This document shows, in pieces, positions 17,409 to 25,998 of a stretch of DNA of 64,000 nucleotides. Made by a program: the position numbers and the translations under genes. Location of the stretch: positions 186,236-250,235 of the forward strand of contig JACQBA010000015.1 in NCBI GenBank assembly GCA_016194745.1, written 5' to 3'. The notes beneath the pieces are model-generated. The model had not been told where the DNA came from and made no database searches. It saw only the letters and a list, made by a program, of their open reading frames with translations. This stretch comes from Elusimicrobiota bacterium (GTDB lineage: Bacteria > Elusimicrobiota > Elusimicrobia > UBA1565 > JACRDR01). How positions within the stretch are numbered: position 1 is the first letter of the stretch; each line of letters opens with the position of its first letter.

Positions 17409-17476
17409 GTCGGGCCCTCCTGGCGCGAGGCTCTGTGCGCCGCGACAGTGTAGCAGATCATCTCGGAATTGCCAGT

Positions 17477-17533
17477 CCGGTGCCAGTCGTTGACTGTCAA
17501 ATAGAATACTTGACAGTCAACGACTGGCACCGG
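17477..17533. repeat. REP-like inverted pair 3 (perfect)
   Basis: CCGGTGCCAGTCGTTGACTG and the following TCAA at 17477-17500 form a perfect 24-bp inverted repeat with 17510-17533, around a nine-base loop (ATAGAATAC). It lies between the divergent promoters of the lipoprotein operon and the amino-acid permease. Confidence 0.9.
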
Positions 17534-17538
17534 TTTGA

Positions 17539-17544
17539 TAGAAT
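17539..17544 (+). promoter_or_regulatory. -10 box (TAGAAT) of the APC permease gene
   Basis: TAGAAT is six bases after the REP pair and eight bases before the GTG at 17553. It decides the start: the alternative TTG at 17535 would lie upstream of the transcript start. Confidence 0.5.
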
Positions 17545-17552
17545 GCGGGCTC

Positions 17553-18827
17553 GTGGACGCCTCCAAGCGGCAGCTCAACCTTCTTGACCTCACCTGCATC
17601 GGCATCAACGCGATCGTGGGCTCGAGCATCTTCCTCTTCCCCGGGGCCTTGGCCAAGGAGCTCGGGCCCGCGTCCGTGCTCGCCTTCGCGGTCGTGGGCG
17701 TGATGCTGCTTGCGGTCGGGCTTTGCTTTGCCGAGGCCTCCACGCACTTCGAGTCGGCGGGCGGCGCCTACCTCTACGCCGACGCGGCTTTCGGCCCGAC
17801 GGTCGGCTTCGGCATCGGCTGGATGTGCTGGGCGACCTACATCTTGGGCTGGGCGGCGGTGGCGAATGGGATCGCGAAGTACTTGGGCTACTTCCACCCC
17901 GCCGCCGGGACATACGGCTTCGGCAAGGCGGTCGCGGCCGTCGCGATCGTGGCCTTGGCCGCGCTCAACTATCGCGGCGTCAAGCTCGGCGCGCGCGCCT
18001 CGAACTTCTTCACGGCGGCCAAGCTCGGCGCGCTGACCCTCTTCATCCTGGCCGGCCTGCCGCAAATCGAGCTCGCGCGATTTGCGCCCTTCGCGCCGCT
18101 CGGCTACAAGGGCCTCGGCCCCGCCTGCTTCATGGCGTACTTCGCGTTCCAAGGCTTCGAGGCCGTGCCCGTCCCGGGCGGCGAGACGGAAAACCCGCGC
18201 CGTAACGTCCCGCTCGCGGTCTGCATCGCGCTCATCGTGGCCTCCGTCGTCTACATGCTGGTCCAGATCACCGCGGTGGGCACCTATCCCGGCCTCGCCC
18301 AGTCGCAGCGCCCCTTGGCCGACGCCGCGGTCGGCGTCTTGGGCGCGTGGGGCGCGGGATTTATCGCGATCGCGGCCGCGACTTCGATGACGGGCTACAC
18401 CTCCGGCGCGGCGCTCGTCGCCCCGCGCTTCGCCGCGGCCTTGGCCGAGCACAAGAACCTCCCCGCCGCCTTCGCCGAGCCGCACCCCGTCTACGGAACG
18501 CCCTACAAGTCGATCGTCGTTACGGCCGCCATCACCCTCGCCGCCGCGCTCGCGCTCGATTTCCGCCAGCTCGTCGACATCAGCAATATCGTCGTCTGCG
18601 TCATGTACGCCTCGACGTGCGTCGCCGTGCCGATCCTGCGCCGCAAGCTCCCCGCCCCCGAGGGCGCCTTCAAGCTCCCGGGCGGCTGGCTCATTCCGAT
18701 CTTCGGCCTCTTCGCCACCTTCTGGCTGGGCGCGCAAGGCAGCATGAAGGAGATCGTCTGGTCCGTCGTCATCTTGGCCGCCGGCTTCGCGCTGCGGCTC
18801 GGCCTTGCCCCCGCCCGGCAGGCCTAG
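17553..18827 (+). CDS. APC-family amino-acid permease
   Basis: 424 aa with about twelve hydrophobic segments. The N-terminal signature LLDLTCIGINAIVGSSIFLFPG is the helix-1 glycine-rich motif of the amino acid-polyamine-organocation family. It should import an amino acid or related amine across the inner membrane; substrate unknown. The GTG start is set by the TAGAAT box eight bases upstream. It is monocistronic, with the opposite-strand gene ending four bases beyond. Confidence 0.82.
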   Translation: MDASKRQLNLLDLTCIGINAIVGSSIFLFPGALAKELGPASVLAFAVVGVMLLAVGLCFAEASTHFESAGGAYLYADAAFGPTVGFGIGWMCWATYILGWAAVANGIAKYLGYFHPAAGTYGFGKAVAAVAIVALAALNYRGVKLGARASNFFTAAKLGALTLFILAGLPQIELARFAPFAPLGYKGLGPACFMAYFAFQGFEAVPVPGGETENPRRNVPLAVCIALIVASVVYMLVQITAVGTYPGLAQSQRPLADAAVGVLGAWGAGFIAIAAATSMTGYTSGAALVAPRFAAALAEHKNLPAAFAEPHPVYGTPYKSIVVTAAITLAAALALDFRQLVDISNIVVCVMYASTCVAVPILRRKLPAPEGAFKLPGGWLIPIFGLFATFWLGAQGSMKEIVWSVVILAAGFALRLGLAPARQA

Positions 18828-18830
18828 CGC

Positions 18831-19301
18831 CTAGCGGGGCAAAGTCCGCGCGCTCGCGACGACCGCGGCCGCGAGCTCCGCGGTGACGTCCGTGAGCTGC
18901 GTGGACGCGACGATGCGGATCGCCGCGGCGTGCTGGTCGGCGCGCGTCACCTCCACTGGTACCGGGTCGATGAGCGAGCGAGTGCTCGGGTCGTAGCCTC
19001 CTTGGAGGCGGGTGGACGCGATGAGTCTGCCGCGCGCGTCCGTGATGAGGTGCCAGCCCTCCCCGCTCGGCGACAAGCTCGTCAGGCTCCACGTCCCCTG
19101 CTGGTTGCGCGTGACGGTGTAGAAGCTGCCGTCTTGCCCGTGCTGCCGGATCGACCGGAGCCCTTGGCTGTCCATGACGACCTCGCGCGCCCGGAACACG
19201 CCGAGGACATTCGGGAAATCGGGCGGTTGCGCGGACGCGGGGACCGATACGGCGAGCCAAGCGCACAGCGATGCGGCCTGCATGCGGCGTGTCCTCGTCA
19301 T
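18831..19301 (-). CDS. Secreted protein of unknown function
   Basis: 156 aa. ATG 19301 is chosen because GGAGGAGAC precedes it and the product begins with a signal peptide (MTRTRRMQAASLCAWLAVSVPASA). A longer reading exists to 19616 but runs through the structured region upstream. The mature part is small and beta-rich. No family is recognised. Confidence 0.55.
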   Translation of the reverse strand: MTRTRRMQAASLCAWLAVSVPASAQPPDFPNVLGVFRAREVVMDSQGLRSIRQHGQDGSFYTVTRNQQGTWSLTSLSPSGEGWHLITDARGRLIASTRLQGGYDPSTRSLIDPVPVEVTRADQHAAAIRIVASTQLTDVTAELAAAVVASARTLPR

Positions 19302-19471
19302 GTCTCCTCCTATAGGCTCTAGGATACTCTGCCCGAGCGCGGCGAAGGATTCCGGTGCGCGTTCCGTCCAAATTCCGTACGGCAAGCCGGCGCCTTTCGG
19401 TCTCAAGACGACCCCAGGCGGGCATATCCCGCCCCGGGTACTAGTCGCCCGAAAAGGAAGCAAGCATGGAC

Positions 19472-19627
19472 CGGAGTCGCCAACGAGCGCCGGAAAGCGA
19501 CTGGACCCGTCGCAAACCGTGGAGCGCCGCGCTTGCTCATACAGCGCGGCGCGAGACGAGCGAGCCTCAAACGCGAGCGAGTGTGTGACGAGTCCAGTCC
19601 CTTTCCGGCGCGTCAAGGGGCATGCTT
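19472..19627. ncRNA. Candidate structured RNA in a 432-bp intergenic region
   Basis: A nested, long-range hairpin fills this gene-free region. An outer stem pairs AAGCATG (19472-19478) with CATGCTT (19621-19627). A 20-base stem pairs 19487-19506 with 19592-19611 with a single mismatch. After a 1x1 bulge, CGTCGCA (19508-19514) pairs with TGTGACG (19584-19590). An inner hairpin pairs GCGCCGCGC (19524-19532) with GCGCGGCGC (19544-19552). The strand is not known. It could be a 6S-like RNA, a long leader of the minus-strand gene, or a mobile palindrome; none is shown. Confidence 0.4.
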
Positions 19628-19681
19628 TGGGACAACCCGCTCGCGGCTCGTCGTGGGCAATGATCGTGCGGCGAAATGAAA

Positions 19682-19718
19682 AGGCCCGGCGGGGAGCGCC
19701 GTACTCCTCGCCGGGCCT
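19682..19718 (-). terminator. Terminator of the 19734-20558 gene
   Basis: AGGCCCGGCG (19682-19691) pairs with CGCCGGGCCT (19709-19718). On the minus strand the stem is followed by TTTTCATTT, a typical intrinsic terminator, 16 bases after the stop. Confidence 0.75.
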
Positions 19719-19733
19719 GTCGATGCGGCGAAT

Positions 19734-20558
19734 CTAGTCGTTGCGTCCGGGTTGTCGGAATTCGAGTTGGTTCGGGGTTCCGAGCACGCCCTTGAAGCGC
19801 GAGAGTTCGGGCACCGCCGCCTCGACGGCCTTGCGGGTCGTCTCGAGGTTCGCGGTCCGCTTGACCGTGATGACGAGGAACGGCATTCCCGTCCCCGCCA
19901 AGCCGTAGCCGACGCCCACGCCCAGGACCGCCGGGCTCGCCGCGCGAATGCGGGCCTCGTTGGCCTTCGCGAAGGCGTCGATCTGGTCCGCCGTGAAGAG
20001 GCGGCCCGACGACTGCCGCTCGGGGAAGCGGCGGTCGACGATCGAGGCGAAGGACTTGACCGCGTGCCGCGTCTTCTCTTGCAGCGCCGCGAAGTCCGCG
20101 CGCGCCTGGACGGCGCGAAGAATCTGCCGGTAGGCGGCCGCGTTCTCGCGCGTGATCGTGTCCGTCTTGACCGCGTGCGCGTGCAGGAACGGCGAGAGCG
20201 TGACGTACAGCGTCCGGTCCATGCGCGGCGGCGCGGGGCTCGGCTTCCTCAGGGACACGGTGTTGTTCCCCTTGTCGATAAGGGTGATGCCGATCGATCC
20301 GCCGCCGATGCCCGGCAACTCTCGCGCGTCCTTCACCCGCAGGCTCTCGACGTCGAGCCACGACGGGAACGCGGCGGCCGCGGCGGCCGCTTGCGTCCAT
20401 TCGACCGTCTCCGCCGCGAGCCGAGCCGGCAGGGCCGCCGCGTCCGTCAGCGCGCCGCCGAGCGACTGCGCCTGGGCGCCCGTCAGGCGGACGCCGTCCG
20501 CCGCGCCGGCTCCTTGAGCCGCGAGCAGCGCCGATACGACTGCGACATAACTTTTCAT
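19734..20558 (-). CDS. Secreted protein of unknown function
   Basis: 274 aa beginning MKSYVAVVSALLAAQGAGAADG, a signal peptide, with GGAGG six to seven bases before the ATG at 20558. A longer frame to 20675 lacks a signal at its N-terminus. The C-terminal region (SPAVLGVGVGYGLAGTGMPFLVITVKR) resembles small alpha/beta domains with a hydrophobic beta strand, but no family is recognised. TAGAAT lies at 20594-20599 with a GGGCCC element about 37 bases upstream. Confidence 0.55.
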   Translation of the reverse strand: MKSYVAVVSALLAAQGAGAADGVRLTGAQAQSLGGALTDAAALPARLAAETVEWTQAAAAAAAFPSWLDVESLRVKDARELPGIGGGSIGITLIDKGNNTVSLRKPSPAPPRMDRTLYVTLSPFLHAHAVKTDTITRENAAAYRQILRAVQARADFAALQEKTRHAVKSFASIVDRRFPERQSSGRLFTADQIDAFAKANEARIRAASPAVLGVGVGYGLAGTGMPFLVITVKRTANLETTRKAVEAAVPELSRFKGVLGTPNQLEFRQPGRND

Positions 20559-20757
20559 GAACTCCTCCAGTGCGATCCGATGCGTCGTGCCCGATTCTAG
20601 CGATTGCGCGCGAACGTACCGTGGGGCGAAGGGCCCAGCCGGGTCGCGGCAAAGGGCCCTCCGCACGTACGGCACCGCCCCGTCATCGTTTCATGACGCG
20701 CCCGTCATGGCGCGCGCCGCGCGGGAGGCCTTACACTAAGGGAGAGAGGAGGCGATC

Positions 20758-21042
20758 ATGAGAAAGCACGCGAAGAAGAGGATGCACAAGGCGCACCAGG
20801 CCCGTCGCGCGGTCGGCGCCGGCACCCGCGTCCGGACGGCGCACCGGACGACTCCCCTGGGCGAACCTGAGATCGAGTCGATCGAGGAACGCGAGGCGCG
20901 CCCCGAGACCTACAGCGCCATGGAGACCGGCCGCCCCGAGAAGGACGGGCGCGGCGGAGGGCCGCTCGGCCAGGAAGGCGAAGGCGAGCGGCAGAACGAC
21001 CAGCTCGCGGAGCTCGAGGACATCGAGCCCGAGCAGCGCTAA
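20758..21042 (+). CDS. Small highly charged protein
   Basis: 94 aa. The N-terminal 30 residues are Lys/Arg/His-rich (MRKHAKKRMHKAHQARRAV) and the rest is Glu/Gly-rich, with no hydrophobic core, so it is probably disordered. A TACACT box and a GGAGG site precede the ATG. It converges on the aldo/keto reductase gene with a four-base overlap of the ends. No function is recognised. Confidence 0.5.
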   Translation: MRKHAKKRMHKAHQARRAVGAGTRVRTAHRTTPLGEPEIESIEEREARPETYSAMETGRPEKDGRGGGPLGQEGEGERQNDQLAELEDIEPEQR

Positions 21043-21842
21043 GCGAAGAGCTTCACGTCGTCGGAGGACAGCTCGAGCCGCAAGGCCGCGAGGTCCTCCG
21101 CCATGTGCGCGGGGTCGCTCGTGCCGGTCAGGGGCAGGATGCCGAGGCGCCGCGCGAGCGCGAAGACGACTTGCTCGCGCGTCGCGCCGAGACGGTCCGC
21201 GAGGGCGCCCACGCGCGGGCTCTGCACCGTCTGCGGATTGGCTGTGAGCAGCGAGAACCCTTGGTAGGCGATGGCGTGCTGCCGGCAGTACTCGCGCACG
21301 CCCCGGTCCCAGCCGCGCGCGGCGAAGCAGCGGTTCTGTACGACGTCGGGCTTCTCCTTCGCTTTGAGGTGAAGCTCCGCGAGCTGGCCGAGCCCGATGT
21401 TGCTCACCCCGATCGCGCGCGTCTTCCCCTCGCGCTTGAGGCGCTCCAACTCCCCCCACGTCCGCCAGTCGTCGTCGACGAGCCCCTCCATCCCGCTCGG
21501 GCTATGGAGGACGAAGGAGTCCAGGTAGTCGGTGTGGAGCTGCTTGAGCGAGCTCTCGAAGGACGCCCGTACCTGCTCCGGGATAGGCGCCTGCGGATCG
21601 TAGGGCAGGCGGTGGTCCTGGCCGCGAGCGTAGGTGAACTTGCTCTGCAGCCACAGCTCCTCGCGCTTCATGCCCCCGTCGAAGAGCTCCCGCAGCGCGG
21701 CGCCGACGAAGTCCTCGCGGTAGTGCTTCTTCTGGTTCGCCGAGTCGATGGCTCGGTATCCCGTCGCGACGGCCTTCTTCACGAGCCCCGCGGTGTTGTC
21801 TTCCTTCCACGCGGTGCCGTAGATGATTTCAGGGACCACCAT
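21039..21842 (-). CDS. Aldo/keto reductase
   Basis: 267 aa. The catalytic tetrad of the family can be placed: D33 (YRAIDSA), Y41 (KKHYRED), K68 (LQSKFT) and a His in SFVLHSP. GVSNIGLGQL is the usual GxSN segment. It should reduce carbonyls with NADPH in the cytosol; substrate unknown. TATGAT (minus strand, 21851-21856) ends eight bases before the ATG, so the transcript is probably leaderless. Confidence 0.85.
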   Translation of the reverse strand: MVVPEIIYGTAWKEDNTAGLVKKAVATGYRAIDSANQKKHYREDFVGAALRELFDGGMKREELWLQSKFTYARGQDHRLPYDPQAPIPEQVRASFESSLKQLHTDYLDSFVLHSPSGMEGLVDDDWRTWGELERLKREGKTRAIGVSNIGLGQLAELHLKAKEKPDVVQNRCFAARGWDRGVREYCRQHAIAYQGFSLLTANPQTVQSPRVGALADRLGATREQVVFALARRLGILPLTGTSDPAHMAEDLAALRLELSSDDVKLFA

Positions 21843-21875
21843 GAGGGAAGATCATAGCAGATGGGACCGCTGTTC

Positions 21876-22826
21876 TCATCTCCGGGGCTCGAAGAGGTCC
21901 AGAAATCGGTCTTCATATCTCGGGAAGACTCCCAGCTTGTCCAATTCCCGCTTGAGCTCGAAGGCCTTGACCCTCTCCCTGCCGGCTTCGCCGAAGAGCC
22001 GCTCGACGCGGGTCGCTTCCTCCGGGCTCAAGACGGGCCCGCGTCCCTGCTGCGGCGCGCTCGGGGCGGTCGTGGGCGGCGGGACGGGCGGCGCGGGATG
22101 GGCGGAGGGGTCCTCGATCTCGAGCGCCTCCTCGACGCGCTCGTAGAGGCTGGCGAGCTGGCCCTGCATCGACCGGCCGTATTCCTCGAGCTCGCTCAAG
22201 TCGAGCGGGAGCCCCGCCAGCTCCTTGAACACGCGCAGGACCGCGGCGGAGGCGGAGGGAAAGGGAAGCTGGGGCGCCAGGGCCGGCATCTCGCCGAGCA
22301 GCCCGACCGCGGGGAGTCCGGCCTCGCCCGCGGCGGAGAGGGCGACTCCGTTGAGGCCGGCGATCCTCCCCTCGTGCAGGACGGCGACCTCGTGGCGTTT
22401 TAGGTCGCTCAGTCCCGACGCGTCGGAGGCCGCGCCGAAGACGCGCGGCGCGGCACCGGGCGCCATCGCGGTGATCATCGCGGAGAAGGTGAACACGCGC
22501 GAGACGTCGAGCGCGCGGCTCGTCGCGACGAGACGCTGGCACAAGGCGAGCTTTCCCGTCGGCGGCTGCGCCTCGCCGAGGAAGACCACGATGTCGCGCC
22601 CGTGGTAGGGATTGTTCCAGACGAAGAGGCGGCTGCGCGGCAGGCGCGTCGCATGCAGCAGCCCGTCGGTCACCTCGACGCTTTCCAGCTCGAAGAGGTC
22701 CCGCGCGGTGAACTCGCCCACCTGGTGCATCTCGAGTTTCGACAACAGGTAGATCGCGGCCGTCGTCGCCACCTGCCCGAGGCCGGGCCACGCCGCCACG
22801 AGCCATCGCTCCCGCAATTCGCCCAT
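21876..22826 (-). CDS. PAC2-family protein
   Basis: 316 aa. The N-terminus LVAAWPGLGQVATTAAIYLL and the central FSAMITAMAPGAAPRVFGAASD fit the PAC2 (proteasome assembly chaperone 2-like) family common in bacteria and archaea. After a variable linker the C-terminal 80 residues hold a charged helix (SPEEATRVERLFGEAGRERV). In bacteria the function of PAC2 proteins is unsettled. No proteasome or Pup gene is visible nearby. Confidence 0.75.
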   Translation of the reverse strand: MGELRERWLVAAWPGLGQVATTAAIYLLSKLEMHQVGEFTARDLFELESVEVTDGLLHATRLPRSRLFVWNNPYHGRDIVVFLGEAQPPTGKLALCQRLVATSRALDVSRVFTFSAMITAMAPGAAPRVFGAASDASGLSDLKRHEVAVLHEGRIAGLNGVALSAAGEAGLPAVGLLGEMPALAPQLPFPSASAAVLRVFKELAGLPLDLSELEEYGRSMQGQLASLYERVEEALEIEDPSAHPAPPVPPPTTAPSAPQQGRGPVLSPEEATRVERLFGEAGRERVKAFELKRELDKLGVFPRYEDRFLDLFEPRR

Positions 22827-22871
22827 ACTAACAGCGTATCAAACGCGCGTGGCCGGGGCGGGACGGCCGTG

Positions 22872-23693
22872 TCAGGCTTTTTGGACGGGGCGAAAGTCGC
22901 CCCACTGGAGGTGGACGGCGGACAGGCCGACGAGGACCGCGGTCTCGGCGCGCAGGACGCGTCCGCCGAGCAGCCACTGCGCCGCCTTGCCGCGCATGAG
23001 CGTGCGTTCCGCGTCCGAGAACCCCCCTTCGGGGCCGACGAGGAGAACGACGCGCTTGGGCGAAAGGCCCGGGACGGGCGACTCGGCGCCCACGTTGTCG
23101 AGGCAGAGACGAAGCTCGGCGGAGGCCATTATTGAGGAAGAAAGGAACGCCTCGAGCGTCGTCGGCGGGGCGAGCTCGGGCAAGGACGCGCGCCGGCATT
23201 GTTTCGCCGCGCGGACGATCTGGCCGGGCCAGGCGTGCGCCTTCTCGTGCTCGAGCCCGTTCGGCGGCACTGAATGCTCGGTGAGGAGCGGCACGATCCG
23301 CGCGGCGCCGAGCTCGGTCGCCTTCTGCGCGACGAAGAGCATCCGCTGGCGCGCGAGGACGGCGCAGGCGAGGGTGAGCTCAATCGACGGCTCGGGAGAG
23401 ACGTCCATGCGCTCGTAGGGCGTCGCCTGTCCTCCGCTTTCCGAAAGCTCGCTCACCGCCGCCCGCCAGAAGACGCCCGAGGCGTCCCGCAGCGTAAAGG
23501 CCTCCTTCGCGTTCACGTCGCGCCGGATCAGGCGCCGTGCCGTCGCGCGGTCGAAGGCGAAGGGGCGCTCGAGCGCCGCGCCCGCGATCTCGATCGGCCC
23601 GTCCGCCGGCGCGTCGTAGCGCCCCGAGCCTTCGGGCCGCGGCGCGCGCTCCGGGTTATGCTTCTTGAAGAAGGGACTCCGGCGATGCGGCAT
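22872..23693 (-). CDS. rsmE: 16S rRNA m3U1498 methyltransferase RsmE
   Basis: 273 aa. The SPOUT-family motifs are clear: QKATELGAARIVPLLTEHS, LLVGPEGGFSDAE and LGGRVLRAETA. RsmE methylates U1498 of 16S rRNA at N3 using S-adenosylmethionine in the assembled 30S subunit. ATG 23693 (MPHRRSPFFKKHN) gives slightly more than the usual ~245 residues. A longer frame to 24041 overlaps the divergent secreted-protein gene and is unlikely to be used. Confidence 0.88.
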   Translation of the reverse strand: MPHRRSPFFKKHNPERAPRPEGSGRYDAPADGPIEIAGAALERPFAFDRATARRLIRRDVNAKEAFTLRDASGVFWRAAVSELSESGGQATPYERMDVSPEPSIELTLACAVLARQRMLFVAQKATELGAARIVPLLTEHSVPPNGLEHEKAHAWPGQIVRAAKQCRRASLPELAPPTTLEAFLSSSIMASAELRLCLDNVGAESPVPGLSPKRVVLLVGPEGGFSDAERTLMRGKAAQWLLGGRVLRAETAVLVGLSAVHLQWGDFRPVQKA

Positions 23694-23757
23694 GAGGGAT
23701 GCCGCCAGCTTACAGAATTCGGTCCCATATCCGCCAGTCCAAAGACGCCGCCCGACT

Positions 23758-23801
23758 GGGCCCAAGGTCCCATCGGCCTGCGCCGCCTCGCGTGGTATGA
23801 T
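23758..23801 (+). promoter_or_regulatory. GGGCCC element and TATGAT box
   Basis: GGGCCC begins at 23758 and TATGAT at 23796, 38 bases apart, before the 23824 gene. The same pairing at about this distance is seen at 20636/20599 and, in a looser form, at 27124/27159. Confidence 0.35.
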
Positions 23802-23823
23802 CGGTTGCCCCATTGGAGGACAT

Positions 23824-24372
23824 ATGACGAGACTCGCGGCGTTGCTCGTGGCGTTATCGGCGGGACAGGCGGCGGCGTTCGAGGGATCGACAGTCCCCGA
23901 CGCGCTGCGATTGGACCGCGTCGCGCAGGCGGCGCAGACGCAGCCCGTGCCGACCCGGACGGCGCCCGTCCCCTCGGCGCAGCTCCCGCGCGAGATCATG
24001 ACCTGCGCCTCGCCCAACGGAACTCCGGTCTGCAAGCACATCCGCGACGTTACCGCCGCGAACTCGGCCGGCTGCAGCTACTTCTGCGTCGGCAAATTCC
24101 AGAAGGAGACCGCGGCGTGGAACGCGCTCTACCGGTTGTACCAGGCCCTGCCCGCGAGCGCCCTCGCCAACGCCGAGATCGGCGCGCTCGCCAGAGCCCA
24201 GGCCGACGCGACGTGCACCGGAGCGCGCACGTCGGTCTCCTCCGGGGAAGCCGCGGCCGCCCTCCAGACCTTGGTCGAGGCCCGAAACCGCGGACTGCAA
24301 GCCTTGAAGGAACTCCAGATCCGCGCGGGCCTAAGAGACCTCCGCTCCTGCACCTTCGGCTCCCGCCGCTAG
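23824..24372 (+). CDS. Secreted protein of unknown function
   Basis: 182 aa with signal peptide MTRLAALLVALSAGQAAAFEG and a TTGGAGGAC ribosome-binding site. Six Cys in the mature part (MTCASPNGTPVCKH, GCSYFCVG, ATCTGA and RSCTFG) suggest disulfides. The rest is helical. It is not assigned to a family. A long palindrome follows at 24381. Confidence 0.55.
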   Translation: MTRLAALLVALSAGQAAAFEGSTVPDALRLDRVAQAAQTQPVPTRTAPVPSAQLPREIMTCASPNGTPVCKHIRDVTAANSAGCSYFCVGKFQKETAAWNALYRLYQALPASALANAEIGALARAQADATCTGARTSVSSGEAAAALQTLVEARNRGLQALKELQIRAGLRDLRSCTFGSRR

Positions 24373-24380
24373 AAGAACTT

Positions 24381-24445
24381 CGGTGTCAGACGTAAAGTTA
24401 GTTAAGTTCAGTCTGACAACTTAACTAACTTTACGTCTGACACCG
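24381..24445. repeat. Second-type palindrome (26-bp arms)
   Basis: CGGTGTCAGACGTAAAGTTA and the next six bases (24381-24406) pair perfectly with 24420-24445 around a 13-base loop that contains GTCTGACA, itself matching part of the arm. The arm is unlike the GTCGTTGAC family except for GGTG ends. It lies between two convergent genes and could act as a terminator. Confidence 0.75.
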
Positions 24446-24462
24446 GTGTCGGGGTCCGGTGT

Positions 24463-25845
24463 TTAGGTTCGGGTGACGGACCAGAGGCGGGCGGAGCGCG
24501 CGCGGGGATTCTCGCGCACCTCTTCCGGACGCGGTGTCTTGGGCGCGGCGATCTCCCCCGCCCATAGCCCCTCCGACCTCTGCGCGCGAAGGTAGCCGCC
24601 GACGAGGGATTCCTCGCCGGAGTGGAAGGTGAGCAGCGCCGCGCGCCCGCCGGGCTTGAGGAGATAGGGCAGCTCGCGCAGGAGCTTGGCGAGCGCCTCG
24701 TCCTCCGCGTTGACCGCGATGCGGATCGCCTGGAACGCGCGCGCGGCCGGATGAGCCGAAAACGCGTTCGCCTTGACGACGCGCCCGGGGCCGAGTCCCT
24801 TCGCCTCGGCCACGGCGGAGGCGAGCGCCCAGGTCGTCGTGAGCGTCCCGGCCTTGGCCTTGAGCGCGGCCGCGATCGCCTTGGCGTCCGGCTCCTGCCC
24901 GAAGGCCTCGAGCGCGCGCGCGAGCTCGGCCTCGCTCGCGGCGGCGAGCCACTCGGCCGCGGTCTTTCCTTTGGAGCGGTCCATGCGCATGTCGAGCGGC
25001 CCGTCGGCCTTAAACGACATCCCCCGCTCGGGACGGTCGAGCTGCATCGAGGAGACGCCGAGATCGGCCAGCACCGCGTCGAGCGGACCGAGGCCGAGAG
25101 TCTTGAGCGCCTTGGCGGCGCCCGCGTAGTTCGAGTGGACCGCGGCGAACGCGTCCCCGAAGCGCGAGAGCCGCGCCTTGGCGCGCTCGAGCTCCTCCGC
25201 GTCGCGGTCGAGGCCGATCACCCGCGCGCCGCGCTCCAGCAGCGCCTCGGCGTGGCCGCCCCAGCCGAGCGTGCAGTCGAGGACGCTCGCGCCGGAGACG
25301 GGCTCCAGGGCCGACAAGACTTCCGAAAGCATGATGGGGAGATGCGCCCCGGCCGGGGTCGAGCCGCGCGCTTTCGCCTTCTCCGCCGCTTCGGCGTCGC
25401 CGGCCAGCTCCTTGTACTTCTCCCCGAAGCGCCGCGGGTGCGTGCCTTGGTAGCGGCCGCGGCGCTTGTGGGACGCGACGACCTTGGCGATGGGGACGTC
25501 GGCGGGCGCGAGCTCGTAGTCTAAAAGCCGCGAGGCCTCCACCCAGTCGATGCGGTCGTGGTCGGTGAGCGCGGGCTCGCCCTCGAACTTGGAGACGAGG
25601 AAGGCGACGAGCTCGATCTCGCCGAAGTCGTAGACGTGACGCGCGCGCGCGAGCTCGGCCCCGATCTCCGCCTCGATCCCGAGCTCCTCGCGCAGCTCGC
25701 GCCGCAGCGACTCGGCCGCGCTCTCCCCCGCCTCGACGCGGCCCCCGGGGAACTCCCACAGCCCCGCGTGCCGGCGTCCCGGCCCCCGCCGCGCCAAGAG
25801 CACTTTCCCCGACCGCAGGATCACCCCCGCGCATACCAAGATCAC
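24463..25845 (-). CDS. rsmH: Nudix hydrolase fused to 16S rRNA m4C1402 methyltransferase RsmH
   Basis: 460 aa in two parts. Residues 1-130 are a Nudix domain with the full box GRVEAGESAAESLRRELREE, as in MutT-type pyrophosphatases that clear 8-oxo-dGTP. From about 135 (THPRRFGEKYKEL) the chain is RsmH: LDCTLGWGGHAEALLE (SAM site), DLGVSSMQLDRPERGMSF and the end LTFHSGEES...NPRARSARLWSV. RsmH makes N4-methylcytidine at 16S position 1402. rsmH normally sits in the dcw cell-wall cluster; here it stands alone. TAGAAT (25852-25857) ends six bases before the GTG, supporting a leaderless GTG start and the fusion's N-terminus. Confidence 0.85.
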   Translation of the reverse strand: MILVCAGVILRSGKVLLARRGPGRRHAGLWEFPGGRVEAGESAAESLRRELREELGIEAEIGAELARARHVYDFGEIELVAFLVSKFEGEPALTDHDRIDWVEASRLLDYELAPADVPIAKVVASHKRRGRYQGTHPRRFGEKYKELAGDAEAAEKAKARGSTPAGAHLPIMLSEVLSALEPVSGASVLDCTLGWGGHAEALLERGARVIGLDRDAEELERAKARLSRFGDAFAAVHSNYAGAAKALKTLGLGPLDAVLADLGVSSMQLDRPERGMSFKADGPLDMRMDRSKGKTAAEWLAAASEAELARALEAFGQEPDAKAIAAALKAKAGTLTTTWALASAVAEAKGLGPGRVVKANAFSAHPAARAFQAIRIAVNAEDEALAKLLRELPYLLKPGGRAALLTFHSGEESLVGGYLRAQRSEGLWAGEIAAPKTPRPEEVRENPRARSARLWSVTRT

Positions 25846-25985
25846 CCCCCGATTCTAGTTCCTTCCCGCCCCCCGATCAATACGGTGCCGGTCATCCAGT
25901 GGTCACTCTATCCGCGACGACGCCCGAGCGTTGGCCATGCGATGCGACCACCGCAGGGGAGTTGTGAAGCAGGGAGAGCTTCTAG

Positions 25986-25991
25986 TACAGT
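25986..25991 (+). promoter_or_regulatory. -10 box (TACAGT) of the foldase gene
   Basis: TACAGT is followed by seven bases and the ATG at 25999. It sets the start of the next gene and implies a leaderless mRNA. Confidence 0.45.
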
Positions 25992-25998
25992 GATTGAC

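Noticed and set aside
25884..25905. CGGTGCCGGTC as a degenerate REP arm; similar GGTGCCGGTCG at 30982
   Set aside because: Only 10-11 bases match and there is no partner arm, so it may be chance.
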